Positions 1 to 21,605 of a stretch of 64,000 nucleotides of DNA are shown here, piece by piece (within the stretch, counting starts at the first letter, position 1; every line of letters begins with the position of its first letter). The stretch is taken from positions 265,848-329,847 of the forward strand of contig JAPTJF010000011.1 in the NCBI GenBank assembly GCA_029339195.1, written 5' to 3'. The DNA is from Micractinium sp. NFX-FRZ (Eukaryota; Chlorophyta; Trebouxiophyceae; Chlorellales; Chlorellaceae). A program made the translations under genes and the position numbers. The notes under the pieces were generated by a model. It saw only the letters and a list, made by a program, of their open reading frames with translations, was not told the DNA's origin and did no database searches.

Positions 1-776
1 GCTTGCGTGCTGGATGAGCCCAGCCATCTCAGAAGCCCACTCCTGCAGCCACTGCACATCCACGCTTGGTTCACGCCCGTGCCCAGACACGAGCACAACG
101 CCCAGCGGCCGTCCGCGGCCAGTGCGGCTGCCGCTGTTGTGGGGGGCGAGGGGCGCTGCCAGCAGCCAGGTGGCTCCATTGAGCGGTGGGCGCTGCCAGT
201 CCGGCAGCGTATTGCTGCAGGCGCAGGGCGCAGCAGGAATTGAGTGCAGGGAGGGCACGCTGGCAGGGAGGAAGCGCAAGTGGATAGGTACTGCGTTAAG
301 GCGACGTCGCGACCGTCGGGTACCACCGCCCGACTCTTCACTTATTACACTTACCTGTCTGGCGAGACCGGGACCGTGACGCTCACGAGCCGGTCCTCTT
401 GCAGCGCGCGCTTGACGGCGGACAGCTCCGCGGGTGAGCCACAGCTTTCGGGAAACAGGGCGCGCCCCTCCTCGGCGGCCCCGTTTCGCAGCAGCGTGTA
501 TGCCTCCAGCTCGCCATACCCACCTTCTCCAGCGATTAGGCAGATGCTGCAGCACGTCTCGTGGGCAGAGGAGGCCGTGGTTTTTCAGGCCAGGGCTACC
601 ACTCGGCACAACACGCCCACCCGCTTGCAACGCGGCAGCTCAGGCCCTTACCGTAGGTCCTGGACTCCGGCAAATGTTTTCTCAATCTGTTGCGCCGAGC
701 CGACAGCCAGTGGAGCCCGTGCCGCCACTGCACACGCTATTGCCTGCGCCCAATTGGGCTCTGCAAGCTGTTCCAT
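1..776 (-). CDS. GAF-like domain protein, N-terminal fragment
   Basis: This is the 5' part of a minus-strand gene whose remainder lies left of the window. Three exons join in phase: 776-652 (ATG at 776, start MEQLAEPNWAQ), 546-355, and 214 to the edge, with donors GTAAGG and GTAAGT and CTGCAG acceptors. The third exon contains a PLGVVLVSGHG strand followed by an amphipathic helix (WLQEWASEMAGLIQ). This resembles the end of a GAF-type sensory domain (PLGVL, then a helix), which in such proteins often precedes a kinase or cyclase. The GAF assignment is inference from fold-like pattern only; the effector domain is not visible. The start codon and splice phases are well supported; the function is not. 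Confidence 0.55.
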
Positions 777-1400
777 GTCGGGGGAGAGATGCTGAATTGT
801 CCTGGAGACTGTTGTCCAAGACCCCACCTCCTCCTACCATCCGGCAGCCGTGGCTGCTGCTGCGAGTGCTACGCGCAGAAGTGCCGTGGCCAGCTTCGCC
901 TTGGTGTCAAAAGTGTCACCGAAAACGACACGCACTCATTATCGCCCCACGGAAGATCAAGCACAGTCGCAGCCGACCTCCAAGCCCCGTCCCTTGCGCC
1001 CCGGCGCACCCAGCCAGCTTTCAAGGGCTTTCAAGGGTCGAACAGACATCAAGATCTCTAAGTGGAAGCGCAGGGGGTGGGTGACACGCTCAAGTGAGGT
1101 CCAGCCTGCCGCCGCCGCAGGTGCCGCCAGTGCTCGCCGCTGTGTTGGCCGCTCGACTGCTTTGGCTGCTCTTGTTCACCTGCTCCATCGGTAGTGTTGA
1201 CTTGATGTATCATCAGGTAGCAGGCATTGCAGAGTGATTGCCAGCCTGCATGTCGCTGCCTGACGCCTGCACCGAGCGCAGCCGCCCGTGCCACGAGTAC
1301 CGCCCTGAGTGAGCGCTTCTCATGCAGCTGCCCTTGCTGCAGCACCGATCGGCACCGGCACCCGAGGGCGCGCTAGCAGCGGCAGCAGCTGATTGGCGCC
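777..1400. promoter_or_regulatory. Divergent spacer between GAF-like gene and RAB11
   Basis: This 624-base spacer separates two head-to-head start codons and must hold both promoters and 5' UTRs. I see no convincing TATA box, RNA gene or extra coding exon in it. Confidence 0.4.
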
Positions 1401-4517
<3,117 letters not shown>

Positions 4518-5134
4518 CGCGGCTGGATGCTGGATGCTGGGCCGCACGCGCCCCCCTGACTGCCTGCTTACTTGTTAGAACGCGATGTTGTCATGGTTGA
4601 AACAAACAGTGCGTGGGCACCGCTGTGAGAACAATGTATACATACCACTGCAACTGACCTGCTGAGCCATGCATGCAGCCTGTCGCACATGTGCTCCCAC
4701 ATATCCCCCCACATAGCTTTTGCCTGCTGCCTGTCCCTCTGCCTGTGCGGGCAAAGCTAAGTCGACAGATGCTGAACGATGGATCTTCACCCCACGCACC
4801 GTGTTTGGGCTGTTACAGAAAGGGCAATTTGAACGGTGCCTGCATGAAGAGGCAATGAGAGGGTAGCTAGGAGAACAACGGGCAGTCAAGAGAGGGAGAA
4901 GCAGGAAGGGGAAACTTGCACGCACCAACGTGAATGAGGGGTAGGTGAGGGGTAGGTCAAGGAGGCTAGTCTTGGTGCTCGGAAACCATGCAGGCGGGAG
5001 GTTTAAGAAGAGAGTGCAAGCATCAGACAGGGAGGAAAGGTCTGCTGGGCTGCCAGGCAGCGCCAGCCTGCCGCTATGCAGGCGCGCAGGCAGCGCGTGC
5101 CGGCGCCCATGAGCAGAAAGGGCAAGGTGCACGG
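4518..5134. other. Convergent 3' region of RAB11 and caprin-like gene
   Basis: Non-coding. A TGTAA polyadenylation signal lies on the minus strand at 4817-4813, about 320 bases past the caprin-like stop. No TGTAA was found for RAB11. Confidence 0.45.
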
Positions 5135-8100
5135 TTAGATCAGTGCGGCTTGTTGCTGCGGGGCTGCTGCTGCTGCGGGCATCGGGCCGCGACCGCCGCG
5201 GCTGCCGCCCCGACCACCGCCACGGCCCCATGCTCCCTCGCCGCGCGGCTGCTGCTGGTATCCCCCCTCGTTGCGTGGCTGGTGGAAGCTGCCATCGCCT
5301 CGGCCGCCCCTGTGGCCGCCCCGGCCGCCATAGCCACCGCCATACACGCCGCCCTCGCCGCCGCGCCCCTCGTACCCGCGGCCCTCGCCGCGCCCCTCAT
5401 ATCCACGCCCGCCGCGGGGCACAAACTCGCCGCCCCGCCCGCGGCCGCCGCCGGTGCCGTAGAACCCTCCCCGCCCGCCGCGCCCGCCGCGCGGCACAAA
5501 CTCGCCGCCGCGGCCGCCGCGGCCGCCACCCCGTCCGCTGCGCATGCCGTCCTGACCGCCAGCGGCGCCCTCTGCGGGGGCGGCCTCGCCGGCAGCGGCG
5601 CCGCTGCCGCTGGCAGCGCCATCCACAGAGGCAGCAGAGATGCCCAGGGACCTGTCGCCAGCAAAGGACAGGGGCTGGGGCACGTTCTCGCTGGGGGGCG
5701 GCGCCGGGAAGCCGGAGCCGTCCTGCAGGCAGGCACGGGGGGCAGCGGCCACATCAGCACGTGGCTTGCATGCAGGCAGACCAGGGTGGCAGGGCATGCG
5801 CAGCAGCTGGCAGCACTCTGCGCGGGCAGGCAGGCAAGCAGGCAGGGAACATAGCACTGCACAAGTGCGATGCAGCCTCCAGCTTGTCCACGCATCAGCC
5901 GCCACAGCAGAGAGGGAGCACATGCCGCAGCAGGGCGCAGCAGCTCTTCTCACACCCACCTGGTGCATCACTGCAGGGTAGCGCTCCTCGCCCTCCTCGC
6001 CGGCAGCAACAGCAGCGGGCTCAGCGGGCGCAGGCGCAGCCGCGGCCGGCTCTTCGGCCAGCACGGCGGCGGCGGGCGCCTCGATGGTGGCGGGCAGGGG
6101 CGCGCCGGCGGCGGCAGCGGCAGGGGCCGCGGCGACCGCTGCGCTGCTGCTCCCGCCAAAGAAGTGGCCCACCAGGTTCTGCCCAGACGCTGCTGCCTGC
6201 TCCGCAGTCGGCAGCTGCTCGGCAGCAGCGGGCACTGGCGCGGCAACCGCCGGAGCGGTGGGGGCGGCGGCGGCGGGCGGCGCCGGCGCCTCCTCCGGGG
6301 CGGGCTCCGGGGAGGACGGCTTGGAGACTGGTGGGATGAGGGCGGGCATGGGGTAGGGAGGCACCAGCGGGAAGAGCTCCAGCGACTTGACCGCTGCCAG
6401 CTTGTCAGCCAGCTCAGCGTCTGCACAGCACGCAGAGCAGGGCGGGCGGCGGGGAAGGGGCGGAGCAGACGTCAGGCGCAGCACGGCGCGGCAGCAGCAG
6501 CAGCAGCAGCGGCGGCAGCAGCAGGCCAGGCTGCTTCCCACGCTGTCGCCTGCTTACTGTGTGACTTTGTGCCTGGCCTGCCAGCAGCTGCCACGTCACG
6601 CACGCTGCACTCGCCCACATTGAGTCGGTTCACACAGCAGGGCGCTGGGAGGCAGCAGGGCTGGCACACTCACAGCTGAGCGGGGTGATGGGCGGGGCGC
6701 CGGGGGGCAGCGTCTGCGGCTCTGGGCTGCGTGCCAGCAGCTTGGCTGCCAGCTCCTTGCAGTGCTGCAGCGCCTCGGCGTGGGAGATGGGGTGCCCCGG
6801 CAGGCGCATGGACAGAGCGTGGCTCAGGTAGACCAGCGCAGTGAGGTCGTCATCTGTTGGGGGCAGGGGGCACGGTTGCAGGCGGGCAAGTGGGTTAGAG
6901 CAGGGCAGAACAGCGCAGGTGAGGTCAGCTCGGGTGGAGCAGCGCGGTGAGGTCGTCATGATGATACAGGAGCAGTGATGGGGGGGATGGAGGAACACAG
7001 CAAACCTCCTAGAATAGCCCGCACATACAGATGAGCGAGGCGGGGGGGCGATCGGCTCAGCAAGTTGTGCAAGGGAGTGACAGGCAGGGTGAGCACCCTG
7101 GTGGCGGCGGGCCATCAGCGCAGCGTAGCACTCGTGGCCTGCTGAGCCGGCATCCCTCGCCCAGCCGCCTGCCTGCCTGCCAGCCTGGGCAGCACTACGT
7201 CGCGCAGCTACATACGGCCCACACAAAGACCCGCTGCTGTTAAGACACCCAGCTGCTATGCTGGCACCCCCGGCCAGCGGCGCTCACCGGTGAGGGGCTT
7301 GCCAAAGTGGTGTGCGTAGCTGTAGGCGGAGGACCGCTCGTGGAAGGCGACGTTGACAAAGTAGGGGGAGCGGGTGAGGGTGTCAAAGTTCTGCGGGCGG
7401 GAAGGGCAGCAGGGGGTGGGCAGCCAGGTGTGTGGTGGGGTGAGGACGCCAGGTGGGTGAGTGATTTAGGCCGGTGGGGAGGGGTGTGGGGTGGGGCTGC
7501 CAGGGGCCGGACCCGCCCTTGCTTGATGGTAACAGGCAAGCCTCCGGGGAGGCGGGCGGCCCAGCTGGACCCCCCCCCAGAGTTGGCACCTGCCCCCCTG
7601 CTTACACTTGGCCCTGACAGGCCTGCCGCCAGTGCCGCTACTGCAGCTGCCCACCTCATTGCTTGCTTGCTGCTGCAAGCTCCCCAATCCCAACCCACCC
7701 AGGCAATGCCCCGCCAGCTCACCAGCCCCAGGTACATTACATCCAGCAGCACGCTGGTGGTCTCCTCCACAGCAGCAGCGCGCGCCTCGGCCCGCGCGGC
7801 CGCCACCGCCTCGGCAGCCGCCGCCTCGCCCTCCGCCGTGGCCTTGGCAACGGCCTCCTCCACGGCAGCGCTCACAGCCTTCTCCTGCACCGGCGGAAAC
7901 AGGGGCAGGAGCAGAAGGCGGAGATATGAACACCGGGCATACAACATGGCATGGGCTTGGCCGCAGGCTCTTCAACAGCAGCATTGCATGGCCTCCTGTA
8001 GCAGAGATCAGCAGAAGCAGCATAGCATGGCAGCGGCAGCGGCCCCGCCAGCCGCACGGGTTGCGAGGCAGGATACGGGCGGACATTCGCCAATGCCAGC

Positions 8101-9188
8101 GCCAACAGGCACGGGCAGCACGCAGCGGCAGCAACAGCAGTCTCTGGGTTGGCACGAATGCAACGCACGTCCGCCTGCATGCAGCGCCTAGTGGCTGCTA
8201 CACACCCCTGCGGCCCTGCCCCTGCTGCTGCTGCTGCTGTGCATTTCCAAACCGCATGCCCTGCTATTTGCCAGGGCATTGCCAGCATCAGCGCAGATGC
8301 AAAAAAGCCCACCCCTTCCCAGCCCACGCAGGTGCTTCTGTTACCTGCTCCGCCGCTGCCTCCTCCTTTGCAGCAGCCACGGCAGCAGCCACGGCAGCAG
8401 CCACCGCCTCCTCACGCTCCGCCTCCCATTCCGCGTCGCTCTTCTGCGCTGCCGCCGCCTCGGCCGCCGCCTTGGCCGCCGCTGCAGCAGGAGGGGATGG
8501 GTGGGCACACATTGTGACAGCTGCTGCGTCCATGGGTATTCAGCACCGTGCTAGCCTGCAGCCCAAAAGGGCACAGGCAGCAGCGCTGCACGGAGACTGG
8601 TCCTGGGAGACTGGTCCTGCCTGCCGCCGCTGCCTGTCCCGTCCTGCCCCGCCACTTGCCCTGGTTCCCTGCGTTGCTTACCCTCCTCGGCCTCGTCCAG
8701 GGCAGCCTTGCGCGCCTCCTCGGAAGCCGTGCTGAGCTCCTCCTTCAGGGCCACCTTGAGGCCGGCGGTCATCTTGTCGAGCTCGTCGATCGCCGCCAGC
8801 AGCCCCGACTTGCTGGAGAGCGCCAGCTCCTGCGGGGACATGGATTTGTGCGCGTCGAAAGGGGCGATGAGACAGTGTGATCAGCAGGGGCAGCAGTCAG
8901 CAGGGGAGCGGCATGCGGAGGCCAGCAACAGCTATGGCGGGCGCGCTGTACTATTGAACACTGCCTCAAGCTGCGCCAGGCAGCGCGGCGGCCCATGCCG
9001 CCCACCTGGTCCGCATTCAGCTCTTTGCCCGAATCGAGCTTCGCCTGAATCTCCTCCACGTTGCGCAGCCGCTTTTTCAGGTTGCGCACACGCTTGGCGA
9101 GGTGCTGCAGCACGGGCGAGCCCTCATCGGCAGCCGCCGACGATGCGGCCTGCGCGGGGGCGCCGTTTGCCGCTTTGTTGGGCGCCAT
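5135..9188 (-). CDS. Caprin-like RGG-box RNA-binding protein
   Basis: Predicted 653-residue protein in 8 exons (minus): 9188-9006, 8829-8682, 8481-8345, 7884-7723, 7390-7288, 6853-6674, 6420-5960, 5722-5135; phases close. The N-terminal coiled coil (LAKRVRNLKKRLRN, then GKELNADQ) resembles the conserved N-terminal helix of caprin-1 (KKLRNLEKKK, GERLNQDQ). A long Ala/Glu-rich coiled coil follows, then a compact segment (exons 5-6), a Pro/Ala-rich linker and a C-terminal region of about 110 residues made of RGG, GRGG and YEGRG repeats. Caprins bind RNA and join stress or translation-control granules; plants have glycine-rich relatives. RNA binding through the RGG region is likely. The family assignment rests on one helix and overall architecture, so it is tentative. 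It is divergent from LSM4. Confidence 0.8.
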
Positions 9189-9474
9189 CCTTATTGGAGC
9201 TCCCTATGCAGGCTGCCCGCACGCTAGGCTGCTCAAATTGGCGGTCTGGCGGATGCAGGGGAGGAGCACTCGCATTTCATGGACGCCGAGTTTTCTAGCT
9301 CGCCGACACCCGGTTTCCCATGCCCAGGCAGCGATCCAGCACTCCCGCACCAACCATCAGCCCATAGATCGCTATACGGCACGCCGGGAGCGCCCCTGGA
9401 CCCCTTTTTTGACAGACCACTCTCGTCAATCACCAGTTTCGTCCCCCAACGCCCTTTAGGCAGCAGCAGCAGCC
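9189..9474. promoter_or_regulatory. Divergent promoter, caprin-like / LSM4
   Basis: Only 286 bases separate the two start codons, so both promoters and 5' UTRs must overlap or abut. Both products are RNA-binding proteins with RGG tails. Confidence 0.45.
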
Positions 9475-10896
9475 ATGCTGCCCCTAGTGCTACTCAAGAC
9501 ATCACACGGTCACCCAGTGGTGCGTTTGTGCAGCCCATCACCTCCCGCTTGTTACCTGCAGCCCTGCAAGCCTGCTGGAGCTATTTCTCGGGGGGCATTT
9601 GGCACGGCCAACGTGCCGCTGGGGCGGGGCGCGTGCCACTGTGCGCAGACCGCCCGTGCCCGCCACCGCGGCCCGCTGCCGCTTGCTCGCCCGCCTGCAC
9701 GCCTACTCCCCCCTATGCCTGCCGCTGCCGTCTGCCTGCAGCTGGTTGAACTGAAGAATGGGGAGACGTTCAACGGGCACATGGTGCAGTGCGACACGTG
9801 GATGAACATCCACTTGCGGGAGGTCATCTGCACTTCCAAGGTCAGCGTGGGGGTTGGCAGGCGGGCAGGCACGAAACGTGTGGCCTGGCAGAAGAACTGA
9901 ATGGACGGGCACACACGTGGGGCAGCTGGGGCAACAAACCTAGCAGGAGCTGCGCTTAGCGGGGCCTTTGGTCTTGCAGGCGCAGTGAGGGCTGGCTTGC
10001 CGTGCCGTCCAAGCAGGCCGATGGGCGGCGGGCCAGGCTGATGTCAACCAGTACTGATGCACCCGCTGCCTGCCGCTGTGCGCCGCTGCCTGCAGGACGG
10101 CGACCGCTTCTGGCGCATGCCCGAGGCCTACATCCGCGGCAACACCATCAAGTACCTGCGGGTGCCCGACGAGGTGCTGGACAAGGCCAAGGAGGCCGAC
10201 TTCAGGCGGGACGGTGAGCGGTACACCCTCCCCTGCCTGTACTGCTCCTCGCGGGTGCTGCCATGTGCTCGTGCTGTCGTGTGTCGTGGTGTAATGGGTG
10301 CTTGGCGCTGGGCACGAGGGGTGCTCCATAGGCCGTTTGCATGTTGGATGAAGGAAGCAGGCAGATTCCAGGGGCAGACTGAGCAACTATCAGACGGAGG
10401 GTGGCACCTGAGGCCTGCAACTGCTGCACATGTGCTGAATGATGCGCTGGGCAGTGGTGAGGGGAGGGGCCCCGAGGCTGCACGGTCGCGGGCGGGCAGC
10501 TGAACAGGGCGTGGCTGGCTGGAGTGCTGGAAGTGGCTTGGGTTGAGCTGCTGGGGGTGGCTGGGGGTGGTGATGCCAAGTGTTGGATGCTTGTGCCTCG
10601 CACTGCACCAGTGCACCTCTCCTCCTGTGGTTGGGATGCTGTGCCAGGTGTCCGCTTGCGCTGATGAGCTTGCTGGCACCGCCTCAATGCGCTCCCCGCC
10701 TCAATGCCCTCCCCCGAGGCTCCCTGTTGCAGAGAAGCGGCCAGCGGGCGGCGGCCGCGGGCGCGGCGGGCGCGGCGGCGGGCGCGGCGGCATGGGCAGG
10801 GGTGGCGAAGGAGGCCGCGGCGGACGGGGAGAGGGGAGGGGCGGGCGAGGAGAGGGCCGCGGCGGGCGCGGCGGGCGCGGCGGCGGCGACCAGTAG
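9475..10896 (+). CDS. LSM4: U6 snRNA-associated Sm-like protein LSm4
   Basis: 141-residue Sm-fold protein in 4 exons: 9475-9519, 9742-9840, 10096-10213, 10733-10896. The start MLPLVLLKT, the Sm1 motif [15 protein letters not shown] with CDTWMN, and the Sm2-containing [14 protein letters not shown] are near-identical to LSm4 of other eukaryotes. The last exon encodes a pure RGG/GRGG tail. LSm4 belongs to the LSm2-8 ring that binds the U6 3' end in the nucleus and to the LSm1-7 ring of cytoplasmic mRNA decay. The RGG tail is known in other LSm4 proteins and supports P-body localisation (family knowledge). Confidence 0.96.
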
Positions 10897-11938
10897 CCAA
10901 CGTCTCCCAGCCTTGCCGATTTTCTCCCGGCTTTGCTCCCTCTCTCCTCTGCTTCCCACCTCCCAGCTTGACCCTCTCTGCCGCTTGACCTTGTGCGCTC
11001 TTGGCTCGGCCATATATTTCAATGCCGCCACCTGCCCTTCACACCATGACTGTGACACCCAACACGGTGCTACGGGAGCAGGGGCAGCCCCGGTTGAGGC
11101 ATTCAGGAGGGTGTGCAGCATCTGGCTTGGATGTTCAGGAGGGTGTGCAGCGGGGTTTGAATGAGTCTGCAACGTGGGGTCATGCCTTTGCCTCAGTCCG
11201 TGCGAAAAAGTGCTTGCCATGGGGGCTGGGAACACACGTACTGCGAATTCAAGCTCATGCTGTGGGGCAGTTCTGGAGTGGCGAGGCATTGCCCACCCTC
11301 AGCCTGCTTCCATTTTCCTCACGCACACACAGGTCAGCCCGCCAGGTCGCTGCGTTGCAAGGCCCATTACACATCGTGTTTCCGAGAAAGCCTTGTTTGT
11401 GTGTGCGTGAGTCATCTGCATCCTAGGGCCTAATGAAATCAGTCAAGCAAGGGGGGGGGGGAGCAAAGGGAATGGGGAGGTGCCGAGAGAAGAAGGGTCT
11501 GACGGGAGCACAAAACAGCAGTGTGTGTGAGAGGCCAACGAGGGAGAGCGGGCGGGGAAGAAACAGGGTGGATGCTAGAGAAGGGTTGGGTAGGGTGGCC
11601 AGGCGGCAGGGGCCTGGGGGGCCATGCCTGTGGTAGGATGGGTGAGAGGGGCGGCAACCAGGGAGGCGCGGGCAGGTGGGGCAGCAGGGGGCGCGGGGGC
11701 GTGCACACTGACTGGCCACACGCGCACACTAGCACGCACACAGAAAGGAATGCAGGAAACCAGGGGAAGGGGGCGCGAAAAAAGGGGCTCCGCGCCGCCC
11801 TGCTGCCGCCGCCGCCGCCGCCGCGCCGCCCGCCGGCGTGTGTGAGAGAAGGTTCGCTTTATGCTTTCGTGGCTTCCAGCCGGCCACCCAGCTCTGCAGC
11901 TGCTGCCGCTGGTGTGCTGCATTTCAAGTGCAGCCGCT
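10897..11938. other. Convergent 3' region of LSM4 and HSP70B
   Basis: Non-coding stretch of about 1 kb. A minus-strand TGTAA signal at 11371-11367 could end HSP70B transcripts about 570 bases after the stop. It contains a poly-G run near 11450 and purine-rich sequence; no gene seen. Confidence 0.45.
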
Positions 11939-17908
<5,970 letters not shown>

Positions 17909-18020
17909 TGTGTGCGTGTGTGTTATCAAGAAGAAGAGAGTATACCGAAATGAGGAGCAGCGAAAGTGGCGCGCGTGAAAAGGGGTGGCTCATGGCGTGG
18001 CCTAGCCTGTTCTGGAAGGG
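17909..18020 (-). promoter_or_regulatory. Putative HSP70B core promoter with a heat-shock element
   Basis: A TTCTGGAA pair (two inverted nTTCn/nGAAn units) sits at 18010-18017, about 100 bases upstream of the ATG. A TATA-like GTATAC lies near 17939-17944. Two units are fewer than a full three-unit HSE, so this is only a candidate. Confidence 0.3.
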
Positions 18021-19679
18021 TGCGAGGGTACAGCAGTACTGCATGCCGCCATCAGGCTGCCCCACTGCTGCTCACGGGAGACAAGAACATCAATAATTCC
18101 CGATATGATGAGCTTGGATCACCAGAGAGTGGCCCAGGCGCCTTCACATGCTACATGCGGTAGGACACGGACTACTTCTCGGCGCTTCTCCAACCCTCTG
18201 GACGCATACATGGGCCGCGGGTGGACAGAGCCGGGACATTTGGGCATACCGCCAAGCGACAGAGCCCCAACACTGGGGCGGCGGTCAGGGTGTGGCAGGC
18301 GGCTCCGTGTGGTCACTGCCTGCGGCACGAGCCTGGCTGTGAATTTCATGCTACACAGGAAGGGGCTGCTGGATCCGCTGTCAGTCTAGATGTTCGGGGT
18401 CGTCCCATCTTCCTTCCAATCCGAGGCAGTGCTGTTGCTGAGATCGTTGCTGAGCCTTGCCTCCGCTCACACCGAACACCATTCATCTCATGTGCGGGCC
18501 ACCCTGGGTGGTGAACCTTGCCTGGCCAGCCTGGAGGGGACAGGTCGGTACAGCGCACACAATCTGGACGGGGGATGTGCAAACTGTGCCAGTGCATTAC
18601 ACGCGTTCAGTGGAGGGGCATGCTGGGGCAAAGGGCACCCAGCATGGGCGGGGCTCTGCTGCCGCCACATGGGTGCACAGCTAGCTGCATGCAGAGGTGC
18701 GCAGCAACGTGGGCAGCCATTCGGGTCAGCAAGGTGGCAGGCCTCCCTGTCTGTCATCAATGCCTGTCCCTTCAACGCTCTGCTGGCGAGCCGTGGCAAA
18801 GGGCCCTGCCGGTGCCCCTGCCTCCATAGGATTGTGCTAGCAGCCAGTGCTGAAGTTGCTGGCCATCGCCAGGTGGCGTGGCGTGATGGGGGTGCTGTGG
18901 CGTGAACAGTGCTTGCGGCATGGCCATCACACAGGATGCATGCATTCATGGTGGGGTGATGAAGGGTTGCAGCTGGCAAGTGCCTGCCACCATCCTGTAT
19001 GGCGTGACTGCCGGCCAGCCGGCACGCGCACAACAAATGAAAGCGTGTATGCTGCCTGCATACTGTGTGTCCCTGCATACGTGTCACGTGAAACATGTAC
19101 ACACACTCTAATGACTGTTTTGAGGTGCCAGGGAGAGATGAGCATGTGCGTCAAACATGGGCTGTCGCAACAGATGGCGTGCTGCGTACTTGCCGTTCTC
19201 TGTTTGTTTTGGCCAGTGTTCTGGTGTTGCGCAGCCTGTTGTGCGACAGTATGGGAACGCAGGTGGCAGCAGCAACCGTCAACAGCACACCGGGCATCAT
19301 ATGGCTAACCAACCTCTGCTGATACCCCAACTGTGTGAATCCAGTGCCTCAACCTGTGCTGTAATTACATCAGTACAAATGAGCCGCTGGGTGCGCGGCG
19401 GCGGGCTGGGGCGTGGCGCTGCACGCCACATCAAAAGAGGGAAAAGGAGGGGCGGCAGGGGGCCTGGGGCAGTATCAGACAAGGGGGGAAGTGCGCCGGG
19501 CTGGCGCCGCGAGCGGAGGAGAGTTGAGCAGCAGGAGCAGAATAAATTGATGCAGAGCTTGGAAAAGGGCAGAACAAAATCAAAGAGTCGAGAGCGGGAA
19601 GGGAGGGGGCTCAGCTGGGAGAGGGAGCCACAGGAGGCGCCAACTACAAACGCACAAGGGGAAGGGAGACCTGGCCTGG
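18021..19679. other. Gene-free stretch between HSP70B and the LysM gene
   Basis: About 1.7 kb with no ORF showing conserved protein features. It holds HSP70B upstream DNA and the LysM gene's 3' UTR, with a minus-strand TGTAA at 19369-19365. It is somewhat less GC-rich than the coding neighbours. Confidence 0.4.
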
Positions 19680-21272
19680 TCAGTCAGCTTTTGTGCCGCC
19701 GCCTGAGGGCCGCTGCCGCAAGGCTTGCCGGCCCTCTGGCGAGGTGCTGCCCACCAGCGGCGCCGACGCCACCGCTGCAGCACCCAGCTGGGTCATGCCG
19801 GGGCTGGAGCCTGGGGGCACCGCCAGCGCTGGCTGGCTGGCCACTTTCTTCAGCTTCTGCAGCAACGACTCCTTCCAATGCATCAGCTGCCGCCCGCCTG
19901 CCGCCGCCAGCGCCGCCGCCTGCTCCGCGCCGGGGCCGCCTGCGCTGAACAGCGGCGGCCGGTGGAAGTGCGGAAAGCCGCCGCCGCCAGCATCGCCCCC
20001 GCCGCTGCCGCTTGCGCCGCCATCATCGCCCTGGCTGTCGGTGCGCCCTCGCCGCCGCAACCGATCCTCTATGTAGGTGGCTGCTGCAGCAAAGGTTCCC
20101 CGCGAGTTGCGCTCCATCATTTCCACCTGCTGCGGCTGCCCTGCCGCCGACCCCCAGTCGCCGCCGCCGCTGCCCCCGCGCCCGCTGGGCCCCGCAAACA
20201 GGTGGTGCCGGTCGCCGCCGTCATCTGCACAGGGCGGGCCGCATTAGTGCATGCAGCAGCAGATTTGGTATGCGGCCTGGATGATGTGTCAACAATGGCG
20301 AGTCTAGAAGAGCATCAGCCGGCAATCAGCACCCACCGCCTTCTTTCCCCCCGGAGCCTCCCTGCCCCAGCCGCCCCCTTGCACGCCCTCAGTTGCCCAC
20401 CTGAGCCATACTGCGGCGACTGCGAGCGGCTGGGCGTGGCACTATAGTAGCCGCGTAGCTGGTGCATGGCGCGCGTTTGCGAGAAGTGCGCGTAGGGCGA
20501 GTCGCTGGGTGCTGCCGCGTCGTCGCTGGGACCCAGCCGCCCAAAGTGGGTCACTATCATGCCTGCCCACGTCGAGTACTCGGGGCTGCAGGCGGAGGAG
20601 GCGATTGACATGATGTGGACATGATGGTGGATGATACAAAAGAACCCCACACACAAGAGGGCTGCAGGAGCATGCAGTCCCACATGCAGTCCCACGCGTG
20701 TGCACGCACCCGACTGGCAGCGGGCGCGTGGGTATGAGCAGCGTGTCCTTGGCGAACATGGCCGTGTCTGCTAGTAGCCCGTTTGCGCGCTTTATGTCTG
20801 ACACCTGCACACATGAAAATCAGTCGGTGGATCAGTGGTGGATCAGTCGGCAGCCAGCAAGCCCCTCAAGCTACAGCAGTCACAGGCCGCACGTGTGTAA
20901 CCCCCACAGCGGGCGCATTCGCCCGCGGCGGCCGGGGGCCCAGGGCCCAGCACTCACCGTGACATTGTACCGCACTGCCAGGCCCGCAAGCGTGTCCAAC
21001 TTGGTCAGCTGCAGGCAGAAGAGCAAAGGGAAGGTTTAGAACAAGGCCAGGAGAGTGGTGGCACGCCGCGAGCCCGTCAGGGGCGCCAGGGGGAAGCGGC
21101 GGTGCGGCGGCGCGCAGGGGCTGGTGCAGCTCCGGCTCGCCTTGTGGCGCACGAAGTATTCGGACAACGGATCCGAGGACATGGACTCCTCGCCGCTGCT
21201 GGTGGCCGCGGAGCCTGGCTGCTCCAACAGCGATTGCTCGGCCCCTTCTCGCTCCTCGAGCACCGCCGCCAT
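19680..21272 (-). CDS. LysM domain-containing protein
   Basis: 335-residue protein in 5 exons (minus): 21272-21141, 21008-20958, 20804-20710, 20585-20401, 20224-19680. Exons 1-3 encode one LysM domain: YFVRHKLTKLDTLAGLAVR, VSDIKRANGL, DTLLIPT. This matches the intracellular plant-type LysM proteins that read YxVxxxDTLAGVAIKY. No signal peptide or membrane helix is visible, and the rest is a low-complexity Ser/Gly/Pro tail, so it is not an obvious surface chitin receptor. Intron 1 appears to use a GC donor (AAG|GCGAGC); a GT donor nine bases upstream would delete the YxVRHK start of the LysM fold. It is divergent from archease. Confidence 0.85.
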
Positions 21273-21605
21273 ACCGAGCTGCACAGGCGCAGGCCAGCCT
21301 TGGCTTGCGCCCGGCAGCAGCGGGTCGGCCTCCAGCTTGCCAGGCGCGCGGGCAGCGGCAAGTCAGCAGGCAACTGCCAGAGTGACGTCCTGGAGGGAAT
21401 ATGAGTCTTCCTTTTGGCGATGGGGCTGCGCTTGGCTAGGTCTAGGCGGGCGAAGATGGTGTTTGGCAACATTTTTACGGAGGAGCCACGCCACGTAAGC
21501 AGGGGGCGAAATGGAGCTCTCTTGCCAGGAAGGGCACACTGTGGATGCATTCACCCAGAAATTCAGTCTGGCATCACGCCCGTCCCGGCACACCTACTTG
21601 CATAT
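21273..21605. promoter_or_regulatory. Divergent promoter, LysM gene / archease
   Basis: A 333-base spacer between head-to-head genes. It contains an in-frame upstream ATG for archease at 21420, so the archease start could lie further left; ATG 21606 was preferred because the encoded N-terminus MADTVAEF looks like a normal start. Confidence 0.4.

Noticed and set aside
5143..6339. 398-codon plus-strand ORF opposite the caprin-like gene
   Set aside because: Antisense shadow of GC-rich RGG and Ala/Pro codons; Arg/Gln-rich translation with no domain; the minus strand has splice-consistent exons.
18390..18905. 171-codon plus-strand ORF upstream of HSP70B
   Set aside because: Cys/His/Trp-rich chance frame with no conserved motif and no splice context.
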